NCBI GenBank assembly: GCA_934692625.1
Contig: CAKUUC010000001.1
Coordinates: forward strand, 201,997-265,996
Reading direction: 5' to 3'
DNA length: 64,000 nucleotides
DNA from: an uncultured Candidatus Melainabacteria bacterium
GTDB taxonomy: Bacteria > Cyanobacteriota > Vampirovibrionia > Gastranaerophilales > Gastranaerophilaceae
This document shows, one piece after another, positions 8,496 to 16,992 of this stretch. Each line of letters begins with the position of its first letter. Within the stretch, counting starts at the first letter, position 1. The position numbers and the translations under genes were made by a program. The notes beneath the pieces are model-generated. The model had not been told where the DNA came from, ran no database searches, and saw only the letters and a program-made list of their open reading frames with translations.

Positions 8496-10562
8496 TTAAA
8501 ACAAAATTGTTTGCGGATAGATTTCCTCAACATAGTTCGCCCAATCATTTACAGGAATAAATCCTATCGCAAATTCCACTTCATTTTCTCCAAGTTGCTG
8601 CAACCCAGGAACTTCAATAGGCGGTCCTGCTGGAGTTGTTCTTGCCGGATTTTTAGGATTAGAAATAATTCCGGTACTTCTGAGCAAAGTCAATGCTAAA
8701 TGATTGTCTTTAACCTCATATTCTGTTATACCTTTTGTTACAATACCCAATCCGTTTGCCCAAACAAAACGTTGGAATGGTGCAGTATTTGTTTTTGCTT
8801 CTATTCCTTTTTCTGTTGGCAAATTTTCTCTAATATCATAATCAGGGTCAAATTTTCTGGTTATAAGCATGTTCATGTCTTCTGATTTAACTTCTTTTAC
8901 CTTGTTCGGAAAGTTAAATCTAACTTGCCAACGCTTGTTAGATGACAAATTCAGCCATTTTATTTTAAATCTTAGAAGTTTAGATTTTTTATATAATGAA
9001 ACATCAACAGTAAAGAAACTTGTCATAATACGCAATGTTGAACGCAAAGGACCTTCTTCAATGACTTTTGATGATTTAATTTCAGCAATTTCTTCAACAT
9101 CATTTTTGACCGGTCCAAAGTTGTAACTATCACCGTAATCTTTACATCTCACAAACTCAACAAAATTAGCGTAGCACTTTGCTTTGTCGTATATATTTAT
9201 TTTTCCGTTTTCAACACTCAAATTGATATTTAGATTGAATAAATTTGTACTGCTAATAATCAAATCTTGCTGTTTCTTGTCAGGATTAAATTCTTTTAAC
9301 ATAGCGTAAATTGTTGTATAGTCTTCAGTTACAGGAATTTTATTTGTATCATACAACAATTCTCGCGGAAAACCTTTCTTCTTTTCAATAATCTGAGCAT
9401 TTTCCTCAATTTTAGTTCGTTGAATTTCCAAAATTTTATATTTGTCAGGATATTTGAAAGACATAGACAAGTTTTCGGGTTGAGTCATGCTAATTTCATT
9501 GATAATTGTATCTGCAATTTGAAGAATTTTGTTAAATCTTACTATATTTTCTTCATGAACCATGTCTGTTGAACAACCGCAAATACTGTCATGTGCCTGA
9601 TTTTGCAACAAGAGTTTATATGCATAGTCTATTGCCGTATCATAATTTGCTCCAAAATTGTATTGAAGTTTGTCTGCCAGTTCCAGTTTATAAGAACATT
9701 CTGTATTCAATCTTTTTAATTTTGTTCGAGAAGAATAAACTCCTTGCAAAGTAAACGTTTTAGAGTTATCACGTAATTCGGTATTTACATTGTCTTTAAA
9801 TTTAACTTTTTCAAAATAATCAAACAACGAACCAACCGTAATTTTATAATCTTCTAATATTTCATTTACTGCTTCAATTTGTTCCATAATATCTGACGGA
9901 ACACCTAAGTGATCAGCACCAATCGGCAATAGTAAAGTATTACAGGATTTTTCTGCAATCAAATCCAAATTATGTTTTAAAAATTCTGCTTTTTCGTCAA
10001 TAGTTTTATCTGTAGAAAAAATATCGTTAAAATAACCACGTACGAGATTTACAGTGTTAATTCCACCAAATTTAAAATTAGCAGGTATTTTATCTCCACA
10101 ACCTCGCCAAACTACCGCCTTATCTATTCCATACTCTTTTAAAATTTCCGGAATATTTTGGCTATGCCCAAAAGTATCGGCAAGATATGCGATAAAATCT
10201 TTACAACCATAGTTTCGTGCAATTTGCAGACCAATTTCGAGGTTTTTTCTAAAGCATGTACCATCAGTTAAAAATTCATCAACCAAGCAGTAAAATGGTC
10301 CAATAAACAACCTATTATCTGCTATCAACATTTTTATCAGAACTTCTTTTTCCGGTCTTAATTCTAAATAATCTTGCAATGCTGAAACTTGCCCATCAAA
10401 GTAAAATGACGGAATTTCTCTATTTTCAAGCATTTCCAAAACTTTGTCAAAGACTCTCACAAGTCTTAGTCTAAAAACTTCATACTCTCGATACCATTCT
10501 CTATCCCAGTGGGTGTGAAGGTATGCGATAACTTCTTTTTTCTCTCTTTTTGCATTTAACAT
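8496..10562 (-). CDS. Glycoside hydrolase family 38 protein (alpha-mannosidase-like)
   Basis: Retaining, zinc-dependent glycosidase of the GH38 family, which cleaves alpha-mannosides or mannosylglycerate-type substrates. Residues 16-24 (HTHWDREWY) hold the first zinc ligands. The block around DTFGHSQNIPEIL carries the expected catalytic Asp, and QAHDSICGCSTDMVHEEN is the middle-domain signature. At 688 residues it is shorter than many bacterial GH38 enzymes (800-900), mainly in the C-terminal beta domains. There is no signal peptide, so it is probably cytoplasmic. No clear Shine-Dalgarno is seen before the ATG. No sugar transporter or kinase is adjacent, so the substrate is open. Confidence 0.85.
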   Translation of the reverse strand: MLNAKREKKEVIAYLHTHWDREWYREYEVFRLRLVRVFDKVLEMLENREIPSFYFDGQVSALQDYLELRPEKEVLIKMLIADNRLFIGPFYCLVDEFLTDGTCFRKNLEIGLQIARNYGCKDFIAYLADTFGHSQNIPEILKEYGIDKAVVWRGCGDKIPANFKFGGINTVNLVRGYFNDIFSTDKTIDEKAEFLKHNLDLIAEKSCNTLLLPIGADHLGVPSDIMEQIEAVNEILEDYKITVGSLFDYFEKVKFKDNVNTELRDNSKTFTLQGVYSSRTKLKRLNTECSYKLELADKLQYNFGANYDTAIDYAYKLLLQNQAHDSICGCSTDMVHEENIVRFNKILQIADTIINEISMTQPENLSMSFKYPDKYKILEIQRTKIEENAQIIEKKKGFPRELLYDTNKIPVTEDYTTIYAMLKEFNPDKKQQDLIISSTNLFNLNINLSVENGKINIYDKAKCYANFVEFVRCKDYGDSYNFGPVKNDVEEIAEIKSSKVIEEGPLRSTLRIMTSFFTVDVSLYKKSKLLRFKIKWLNLSSNKRWQVRFNFPNKVKEVKSEDMNMLITRKFDPDYDIRENLPTEKGIEAKTNTAPFQRFVWANGLGIVTKGITEYEVKDNHLALTLLRSTGIISNPKNPARTTPAGPPIEVPGLQQLGENEVEFAIGFIPVNDWANYVEEIYPQTILF

Positions 10563-10675
10563 ATTTTTATAATAACACTTATGTCAAAAATTTACCACTT
10601 TGTAATATTACCGATTTGCACAATGTAAAAATATCACGTCCGAATTAGGATAACACTTGAGAGTGAGGATTATAT

Positions 10676-11224
10676 ATGAATAAATTATTACTAAGCTTTG
10701 CCGCATTTTGTTTAGTTCTGGGTTTAACAAACGCTGTCATGGCAGGTGGAAAACTCGAAACTCATAAATATATTTCATCTAACATGGCCAATAATGATAC
10801 TTCGTACAATGACACCGGCGACCTTTATTCACAAGACTTGAACAGGGTTGAAATATACTTATATCATAAAATTTATCCAAGACAATCTTTATCAAACCGA
10901 CTTGGCAGAATTGAGCAAACCCTTTTCCGCCAAACATACCCTTCTATGAGTTATTCAGAACGTGTGAATAATATTTTATCATGCTATCAAGATACTTATA
11001 ATATGAAAAACTATGTTGCTGACTACTATTCACCAAATCCGTTTCGTAGAATTTACAGCAGATACAACGGTTATCCGACAGGTTTAACTCCGCCAATTAC
11101 CCCACCGATATTCAACAATGCAATGCTTCCGGGATATCACAACGCATATTATGGTAACAGAGGATATCGTTATAACAACATTACGCAACCTACAATGGGT
11201 GCAGGCATACACATTTTAGACTAA
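10676..11224 (+). CDS. Secreted protein with two 21-residue repeats, unknown function
   Basis: A 182-residue protein with a clear signal peptide (residues 1-23, likely cleavage after VMA). Residues 57-77 and 78-98 are a tandem duplication with shared pattern R-[VI]-E, an aromatic residue, YP, S-x-S and R-[LV]. The C-terminal half is rich in Tyr, Pro, Asn and Gly (for example YGNRGYRYNN), typical of surface or periplasmic low-complexity tails. GAGTGAGGAT precedes the start. I cannot name a family; similar short R-E-YP-S-R repeats in cyanobacterial secreted proteins come to mind, but this is a recollection, not a search result. Confidence 0.75.
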   Translation: MNKLLLSFAAFCLVLGLTNAVMAGGKLETHKYISSNMANNDTSYNDTGDLYSQDLNRVEIYLYHKIYPRQSLSNRLGRIEQTLFRQTYPSMSYSERVNNILSCYQDTYNMKNYVADYYSPNPFRRIYSRYNGYPTGLTPPITPPIFNNAMLPGYHNAYYGNRGYRYNNITQPTMGAGIHILD

Positions 11225-11308
11225 TGTAAAAATTATATTAAGGAAACCTAAAGTTAATATTTTGATGATACTATAGATATTGTACAGAAAGTAGGGAGAA
11301 GATACAGT

Positions 11309-13153
11309 ATGTGTGGTATTATAGGTTACGTTGGTAGAAAACCTGTTGTAGATATATTATTAGATGGTTTAGAACAGTTAGAATATAGAGGATATGATTC
11401 TTCTGGTATTGCAGTACAATGTGCTGATGGCATTAAAATTTATAAAGCAGAAGGTAAATTATGTAATTTACGTGAGGAATTGAGTCCACATGCTTATGAA
11501 ATTGCAAAATCAACAATGGGGATCGGACATATTCGTTGGGCAACTCACGGGAAACCGACAGTAATCAATGCTCACCCACATACATGTAATTGCGGAAAAC
11601 TTGTAATTGTTCATAACGGTATTATCGAAAATTATAAAGAATTAAAAGTTGAACTAGAGGCAAAAGGTTGTGTATTCCGTTCTCAAACTGATACTGAAAT
11701 TGTTGCTCATTTAATGGCACAAATTTATGGTGAAGTTAAAGACTTGACCAAAGCGGTTCAACTTGCTGCAAAAAGAATAGAAGGTGCGTACGCATTTGGC
11801 GTAATGCACAAGGACGAAAAAGATAAACTTGTTGTAACCAAAAGAAATGCACCTCTTGTTATTGGTGTTGGAGAGAACGAATTTTATGTTGCATCTGATA
11901 TTCCGGCATTTATTAAACACACAAAAAATGCTATTTATCTAACAGATAATCAAGTTGCAACATTGACGCCTAATACAATAAAACTTGAAGATGCAGATGG
12001 TAATATTTTAACTCCGAAAGTTGAAGTATTGCCTTGGGAACCTGTTGCACTAAGCAAAATGGGTTATAAGCACTTTATGCTTAAAGAAATTCATGAACAA
12101 CCTGATGTAATCAGAAACATTTTGGTTGGAAAACTTCACACTGCTGATTCACCTGTATCGCTAGATGAAGTTAAATTGAATATTGAAAGCCTTAGAAATC
12201 TAAACAGAATTCAGATTATTGCTTGCGGAACATCTCTTCACGCTGCAATGATAGGTAAATATATTATTGAAGATTTTTGTAAAATTCCTGTTGATATTGA
12301 AGCATCTAGCGAATACATTTACAGAAACACTGTAACTGATGAGCATACTCTTGTTATTGGTGTTTCACAATCAGGTGAAACTGCAGATACTTTGACTGCT
12401 ATAAAACAAGCAAAGGCTAAAGGTTCTCACATTTTAATTATTACAAACCGTCCTGATAGCGCTATGGCAAGAGAAGCAGACAGTTTGGTTCCGGTGAGTG
12501 CAGGTATTGAAGTTTCAGTTGCTGCAACAAAATCATATATTGCGCAATTGACTTCATTCTACTTATTGGCTTTATATTTGGCTGAAATTAAAAACTCTAT
12601 GCCACAAGACGAGTTAGTAGAAATCAAGTCAGAATTGTTATTGTTACCGCAAAAAATTGAACAAATTTTGGCTCACAAAGAATGTATTCAAAAATGTGCG
12701 AGAAAATATTCTTCAACAAAAGACTTTATCTATATTGCAAGAGGTATAAATTACCCGACGGCACTTGAAGGTGCGTTGAAACTTAAAGAAATCAGTTATA
12801 TCAACGCTACAGGTTATCCTGCAGGTGAATTAAAGCATGGACCGATTGCAATGCTAGACGAAACAATGCCGGTATTGTCAATTTTGATGAAGGGTTCTGT
12901 TTACGAAAAATTATTATCTAATAGCGAAGAAGCAAGAGCAAGAAACGCAAGAATGATTGCTTTGACGAACTCAGATGACCCGAAATTGGACGATTTGTTC
13001 GATTACATAATCAAAGTTCCTGAGGTTAACGAAATCTTGTCTCCGATTATCGCAATGATTCCTTTGCAACTGATTGCTTACTATATTGCGGAATTTTTGG
13101 GTAAAGACGTTGACCAGCCTAGAAATTTGGCAAAATCGGTAACAGTGGAATAG
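11309..13153 (+). CDS. glmS: Glutamine-fructose-6-phosphate aminotransferase (isomerizing)
   Basis: Makes glucosamine-6-phosphate from fructose-6-phosphate and glutamine, the entry step to UDP-GlcNAc for wall synthesis. At 614 residues it is full length. Cys2 of MCGIIGYVGRK is the N-terminal amidotransferase nucleophile, with GHIRWATHG and the SQTDTE region supporting the glutaminase domain. Two SIS domains follow, including ACGTSLHA and SQSGETADT. The C-terminus DQPRNLAKSVTVE is the canonical fructose-6-phosphate binding tail. AGGGAGAA precedes the start. The 84-base upstream region is too short for a glmS ribozyme and shows none of its elements. Confidence 0.98.
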   Translation: MCGIIGYVGRKPVVDILLDGLEQLEYRGYDSSGIAVQCADGIKIYKAEGKLCNLREELSPHAYEIAKSTMGIGHIRWATHGKPTVINAHPHTCNCGKLVIVHNGIIENYKELKVELEAKGCVFRSQTDTEIVAHLMAQIYGEVKDLTKAVQLAAKRIEGAYAFGVMHKDEKDKLVVTKRNAPLVIGVGENEFYVASDIPAFIKHTKNAIYLTDNQVATLTPNTIKLEDADGNILTPKVEVLPWEPVALSKMGYKHFMLKEIHEQPDVIRNILVGKLHTADSPVSLDEVKLNIESLRNLNRIQIIACGTSLHAAMIGKYIIEDFCKIPVDIEASSEYIYRNTVTDEHTLVIGVSQSGETADTLTAIKQAKAKGSHILIITNRPDSAMAREADSLVPVSAGIEVSVAATKSYIAQLTSFYLLALYLAEIKNSMPQDELVEIKSELLLLPQKIEQILAHKECIQKCARKYSSTKDFIYIARGINYPTALEGALKLKEISYINATGYPAGELKHGPIAMLDETMPVLSILMKGSVYEKLLSNSEEARARNARMIALTNSDDPKLDDLFDYIIKVPEVNEILSPIIAMIPLQLIAYYIAEFLGKDVDQPRNLAKSVTVE

Positions 13154-13156
13154 AAT

Positions 13157-13330
13157 ATGAAAACTAGAATAATTTCTGAAATCGTAAAACTGGAGAAAAA
13201 CTTCGATTTTTCAACGGAAAATATTGAAAATGAACTAAATCAACGGTTTGGCAATGTACTTCGCTGGGCTATTACAAAAATTGATGATAATTTCATCACA
13301 GTAACTTTTACTTACGAAAAAGCGGTATAG
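13157..13330 (+). CDS. Small hypothetical protein (57 aa)
   Basis: A 57-codon reading frame starts 3 bases after the glmS stop and ends inside a terminator stem. Its product alternates charged and hydrophobic residues (MKTRIISEIVKLEKNF at the start, NFITVTFTYEKAV at the end), as expected of a small folded alpha/beta protein. Codon use matches its neighbours. No separate promoter or strong SD is seen, so translation would depend on coupling to glmS. I do not recognise a family. Confidence 0.55.
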   Translation: MKTRIISEIVKLEKNFDFSTENIENELNQRFGNVLRWAITKIDDNFITVTFTYEKAV

Positions 13331-13350
13331 AGTCTATCTACACCGCTTTT
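13317..13350 (+). terminator. Rho-independent terminator of the glmS transcript
   Basis: AAAAGCGGT pairs with ACCGCTTTT (9 bp) around a 16-base loop. The left arm overlaps the stop codon of the 57-residue gene. The hairpin can also serve the convergent 152-residue gene. Confidence 0.75.
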
Positions 13351-13373
13351 ATCTAAAAATTTATCAAAGATAA

Positions 13374-13832
13374 TTAAGCATCTAAAACAACGTTTTTGGT
13401 TGTTCCTTCTATTTTTGCAGCATCTTCGTATTTTTGATTAATTCTGCCTGCTTTATTTGCGTAATTGAATAAAGTGTCTAATACGTAAGCGCCTGCTGCA
13501 ATACCTACTGCCAATGCGCCTAAACGTTTTTGACATAAAGGATATTTTAATAGTTTTGTAGCAAAATCTTTTGCTCCAACTTTTTTAGCAATATGTCCAA
13601 TAGCTTTGCCAATAGTTTTTGTTCCATAAGTTACTGCTTTGGCAACTTTTGGGCTATGTTTTGCTGCATAAGCAACACCTACTGCGCCGGCACCGACAGT
13701 ACCTATTTTTAAACCAGTTTTCATATCATTTTTAAAGTGCTCTTTTGCACATTGAGCTCTGTTTGTCATAGAGCCTTTGCTTCTGTCCAACATAATTGCT
13801 GCTGCATGTCCTGTTGCTACTCCGATTGTCAT
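13374..13832 (-). CDS. Hypothetical protein with Gly/Ala-rich hydrophobic helices (152 aa)
   Basis: Not recognised. The 152-residue product has two glycine/alanine-rich hydrophobic segments (about residues 40-58, IGTVGAGAVGVAYAA, and 104-120, LGALAVGIAAGAYVL) separated by a lysine-rich amphipathic stretch. This looks like a small membrane-associated protein. AAAGGTAGG is a good SD before the ATG. The 5' leader contains three tandem 11-base repeats. It faces glmS across a terminator and is transcribed alone. Confidence 0.65.
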   Translation of the reverse strand: MTIGVATGHAAAIMLDRSKGSMTNRAQCAKEHFKNDMKTGLKIGTVGAGAVGVAYAAKHSPKVAKAVTYGTKTIGKAIGHIAKKVGAKDFATKLLKYPLCQKRLGALAVGIAAGAYVLDTLFNYANKAGRINQKYEDAAKIEGTTKNVVLDA

Positions 13833-13846
13833 AAATACCTACCTTT

Positions 13847-13879
13847 CAAATTTACTACAAATTTACTACAAATTTACCT
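13847..13879. repeat. Three tandem 11-bp repeats in a gene leader
   Basis: CAAATTTACTA occurs at 13847 and 13858, then CAAATTTACCT at 13869, head to tail. They end about 14 bases before the start of the minus-strand 152-residue gene, partly overlapping its SD region. Could be an operator array or replication slippage. Confidence 0.7.
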
Positions 13880-13987
13880 ACTCTTTTATAAAGTATTTTT
13901 TCGTAGTAAAATTGACTTTGGATTTTTATAAAATTTTGAAATCGGCATTATCATTGGATTTTAAGTGCTTAATATTTCTTAACTTAT

Positions 13988-14173
13988 TTAATTTTCATCA
14001 ATTTCAATGGCATTAACAGGACATGTTATGGCTGCATCTATGCACAAGTCTTCAAAATTTTCTATCCTTGAATTATTTACAATTGCCTTATTTTGATTGA
14101 TTTCAAACACTTCAGGGTTAATTATTGCGCAAGCGCCGCACCCTACACACATATCTAAAATTTTAATGTTCAT
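13988..14173 (-). CDS. Single-cluster [4Fe-4S] ferredoxin
   Basis: A 61-residue electron carrier. Cys9, Cys12 and Cys15 (CVGCGAC) with Cys51 before Pro (TCPVNAI) give the C-x2-C-x2-C...C-P pattern of monocluster ferredoxins, and a further Cys44 may form the usual disulfide. It has the full length of this class. The SD (AGGGAGG) lies in the 3' arm of the thrB terminator, so expression may depend on read-through or hairpin opening. No adjacent redox partner identifies its role, though two FAD oxidoreductases lie 3-5 kb away. Confidence 0.9.
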   Translation of the reverse strand: MNIKILDMCVGCGACAIINPEVFEINQNKAIVNNSRIENFEDLCIDAAITCPVNAIEIDEN

Positions 14174-14174
14174 G

Positions 14175-14217
14175 AAAAAAGCCTCCCTAATGTTCTTATC
14201 AATTATGGAAGCTTTTT
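14175..14217 (-). terminator. thrB terminator overlapping the ferredoxin ribosome-binding site
   Basis: Read on the minus strand, AAAAAGCTTCC pairs with GGAGGCTTTTTT over about 11 bp (one G-U) with a 20-base loop. The right arm contains the ferredoxin SD, and its T-run ends just before the ferredoxin ATG. It can work as terminator, attenuator or RBS lock. Confidence 0.65.
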
Positions 14218-14254
14218 ATATATTTTTTATTCTCTAATTACATTAATAACAAGA

Positions 14255-15202
14255 CTAATCTTCGTTAGTAATGATTTGAGCGCCATTGTTTTCAACAGAT
14301 AGAGTCTTAATTTCGCATTTGATATTTTGGTCTGCCCAAGTATCTTTTACAACATTTCGAATTTTATCCAAGTTGTTCTTTTCAGATATTACCAAAATTG
14401 AAGACCCAGCGCCACTCAAAACACAACCTAAAACATTATCAAAATGTCTTAAATTGTTGATGATTGAACTCAATCCCGGAACTAATTTCATTCGGTATGG
14501 CTGATGAAGTCTGTCTTGTAGCGCCATTTTCATTAGTTCAGAATCTTTTGTATGAACTGCTTCGACAAACAACGCAAGTCTTTTTGCATTAAATATTGCA
14601 TCTTGCATTGGAACCTCTGCCGGTAAAACAGAACGTGCAATATCTGTTGATAATTCAAAATCAGGAATACAAACAGTTATCGCCCACTCTTGTGGCCAAT
14701 CTAGTTTTCGGTAAACTACGCTACCATCATCTTCTTGAGAAGAAATTACCAAACCACCAACAATTGCCGGAGTAATATTATCAGGGTGTCCTTCGATTTC
14801 GCAAGCAATTGATAATAATGCAGGTTCATCTGCCGGACGTCCTAAAAGTTCATTTGCGGCAAATAAAGCACCGACAATAACAGAAGAACTGCTGCCTAAT
14901 CCTCTTGCGACAGGGATTCCTGTGTATATATTAATCTTTAACTCTGCTGGAGATTGTCCAATCATATTATATAAAAGTTCTACGGCTTTATAAACAATAC
15001 TGTTATTATCAAGCGGAATATGCTCTAATGATGACTGTTCAACCATATCACTATTAGGGAAAACATTTATTTCCACACCAGTTCCAGGAAGAACAGTTTC
15101 TTCAATAGTAATAGTATTGTATATAGGTAGTGCCATTCCTAAACAATCAAACCCTGGTCCGAGATTTGCAGTTGTTGCAGGCACTTTTACTGTAATTTTC
15201 AT
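14255..15202 (-). CDS. thrB: Homoserine kinase
   Basis: GHMP-family kinase that phosphorylates homoserine using ATP, the step before threonine synthase. At 315 residues it is normal. The N-terminus VKVPATTANLGPGFDCLGMAL is the typical GHMP motif 1, IPVARGLGSSSSVIVGA is the phosphate-binding loop, and LSGAGSSILVI is motif 3. SD AAGGTAAG and a TATAAT box (15229-15234, minus strand) lie upstream. It is not next to other threonine genes here. Confidence 0.97.
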   Translation of the reverse strand: MKITVKVPATTANLGPGFDCLGMALPIYNTITIEETVLPGTGVEINVFPNSDMVEQSSLEHIPLDNNSIVYKAVELLYNMIGQSPAELKINIYTGIPVARGLGSSSSVIVGALFAANELLGRPADEPALLSIACEIEGHPDNITPAIVGGLVISSQEDDGSVVYRKLDWPQEWAITVCIPDFELSTDIARSVLPAEVPMQDAIFNAKRLALFVEAVHTKDSELMKMALQDRLHQPYRMKLVPGLSSIINNLRHFDNVLGCVLSGAGSSILVISEKNNLDKIRNVVKDTWADQNIKCEIKTLSVENNGAQIITNED

Positions 15203-15276
15203 ATTTTACTTACCTTTCTTCTTTAGATATTATACCAAAAACACAAAAAATGGCTTATTTAAGTTATTTTAACAAT

Positions 15277-15311
15277 TTGTCATATTTCAAAAAATGTTCT
15301 AAAGTGTTGAT
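15277..15311 (+). promoter_or_regulatory. Promoter placing transcription start at or next to ATG
   Basis: TTGTCA (15277-15282), a 17-base spacer and TAAAGT (15300-15305) end 6 bases before ATG 15312. No SD precedes that ATG, which suggests a leaderless mRNA. Confidence 0.45.
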
Positions 15312-16844
15312 ATGAGTGAATTTTATCCATATTTTACTAAAGACGGTTCGGTCGGATTGTACAGCAAAGATTTTAATGATATCTACCACAGTGCAACCGG
15401 TGCTCTCACAGAAGCCTATGAAAAGTTTATTTACCCGTCCAATCTGCATGATATACTGTCAAAATATGATAATATAAAGGTTCTGGACATCTGCTATGGC
15501 ATCGGGTATAACACAAAAGCCTTGCTTAATTGTATTTTAGACTATAGAAAAAATATTTCTTCTAAAAATAATTTTCAAAACCAAAAAACAAATAAATTTC
15601 AGAAATTTTTCAAAAATTTTCCTAGAAAAATCACAAAGAAAAAATTTAGACTTGCAAAAGGTTACGCTCCGATACATACCAATAAAACACCACTCAAAAA
15701 TACAAATAAGTACGAAGCGATATATACCGATAAAACTACAAAACAAAATAATCTATTATCATCTAATAGCGAAACGATATATTCCAATAATATTAAACAT
15801 AATAAAACAAGAAATTATAACGCTTCGTTACATGTAAATAAAACTACCTCGATAAAAATTATCTTTAAGAAAATTTTACAAAGATTTATTAAGCAAAATA
15901 CTGCTAATCGCTCAAACACTATCAGTAATAACACATCTCGTATCTATATTAAAGCAATTGATTTTGATAAAACACTTTCTTATCTATCTCCGTTCATAAA
16001 AACTGGCGAAAAGAGTTATAAAAAGTTTAATAAAACAATACCAAATGATAAAATTCACAAATATTTAGACACCGACGTCAAATGTGAAATTCTGAAAATT
16101 CCACCTGTGATAAACTACCTTTTATTAGAGTTTTTAATGAACAATAAACCCGAGATTTTTACTGATAAGACAGTAAATTCGATATTATCTGATAAAATTT
16201 TTAAGCCGTTTTTTGATTCAAATATTAGGGGCATTTTTGAACTTTATAAACACAAGATGACTAGTTGTAAGCATAGCAATGGGTTCTTATCGCTCTTACA
16301 TAATATATATTATCAACATGTATCATTAAGTTATAAAAGCAGGCTAAAAACATATCAGCCACAGGAAATTATTTTTGACTTAAAAAATGATGATGCAAGA
16401 AAAATCATACTTGAAGATAATAATTTATACAATTTGATATTTTTAGATGCTTTTACTCCATCAAAATGTCCTTGCTTGTGGTCGTTTGAATTTTTCAAAC
16501 AACTTTATGACCATTTAGCCCCTGATGGTATGTTATTAACTTACTCATCTTCAGCATCTATTCGTGGTGCGATGACAGAAGCAGGATTTCATATCGGACA
16601 AATTTATAACGAACGAACAAAACAATATTTTGGTACTGTTGCAGCAAAAGACAAAACTCTCATAAAACATCAACTCTCAGAATTCGATTTAGGGCTCATT
16701 AAAACAAAAGCCGGTATATTTTATCGTGACCAAAATTTAACGGCGCAAAATGAGGCGATTTTATTGGCTCGAGAAAACGAAGTTAAAACTTCGACAAGAG
16801 AATCAAGTTCACATTATAAAAAACTATATTTTACAAAAAATTAG
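15312..16844 (+). CDS. MnmC-type tRNA methyltransferase (DUF752) with a large Asn/Lys/Thr-rich insertion
   Basis: SAM-dependent methyltransferase related to the MnmC methylase domain, which completes mnm5(s2)U34 in tRNA wobble positions. Residues 1-78 give the N-terminal part with the SAM loop DICYGIGYNTKA. Residues 211-510 continue the fold: IYIKAIDFDK strand, FLDAFTPSKCPCLW (catalytic-site DAF-P) and TYSSSASIRGAMTEAGF. Between them residues about 80-208 form a low-complexity insertion with four imperfect repeats. The FAD domain of bifunctional MnmC is absent. There is no SD, and a promoter abuts the ATG. Function is by family; substrate is not proven. Confidence 0.8.
   Translation: MSEFYPYFTKDGSVGLYSKDFNDIYHSATGALTEAYEKFIYPSNLHDILSKYDNIKVLDICYGIGYNTKALLNCILDYRKNISSKNNFQNQKTNKFQKFFKNFPRKITKKKFRLAKGYAPIHTNKTPLKNTNKYEAIYTDKTTKQNNLLSSNSETIYSNNIKHNKTRNYNASLHVNKTTSIKIIFKKILQRFIKQNTANRSNTISNNTSRIYIKAIDFDKTLSYLSPFIKTGEKSYKKFNKTIPNDKIHKYLDTDVKCEILKIPPVINYLLLEFLMNNKPEIFTDKTVNSILSDKIFKPFFDSNIRGIFELYKHKMTSCKHSNGFLSLLHNIYYQHVSLSYKSRLKTYQPQEIIFDLKNDDARKIILEDNNLYNLIFLDAFTPSKCPCLWSFEFFKQLYDHLAPDGMLLTYSSSASIRGAMTEAGFHIGQIYNERTKQYFGTVAAKDKTLIKHQLSEFDLGLIKTKAGIFYRDQNLTAQNEAILLARENEVKTSTRESSSHYKKLYFTKN
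15661..15850 (+). repeat. Four imperfect in-frame repeats within the mnmC-like gene
   Basis: Units begin near 15661, 15711, 15768 and 15818 and resemble ACGAAGCGATATATACC followed by AATAAAACTAC. They encode related peptides such as GYAPIHTNKT, KYEAIYTDKT, NSETIYSNN and NYNASLHVNKT. Units are 50-57 bases apart and all lie in the insertion. Confidence 0.6.
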
Positions 16845-16886
16845 ACAAATGTTATTGGAATATATCGCAGCGTATTATTTTGAGTA

Positions 16887-16900
16887 TGCAAAATTTTGCA
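16887..16900. promoter_or_regulatory. 14-bp perfect palindrome before the FAD oxidoreductase gene
   Basis: TGCAAAATTTTGCA is a perfect dyad about 93 bases upstream of the next start, in a non-coding gap of about 150 bases. A regulator-binding site is possible; chance is not excluded in AT-rich DNA. Confidence 0.3.
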
Positions 16901-16992
16901 CATTTTCAAATAGTCATAATTTGTAAATTATTTGCACCATCAGGCTAACATGGAATATCATATAAATAATTACCTTGAGGAGAATTTTAATC

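Noticed and set aside
11225..11308. glmS ribozyme before glmS
   Set aside because: Only 84 bases are available and none of the ribozyme core pairings is visible.
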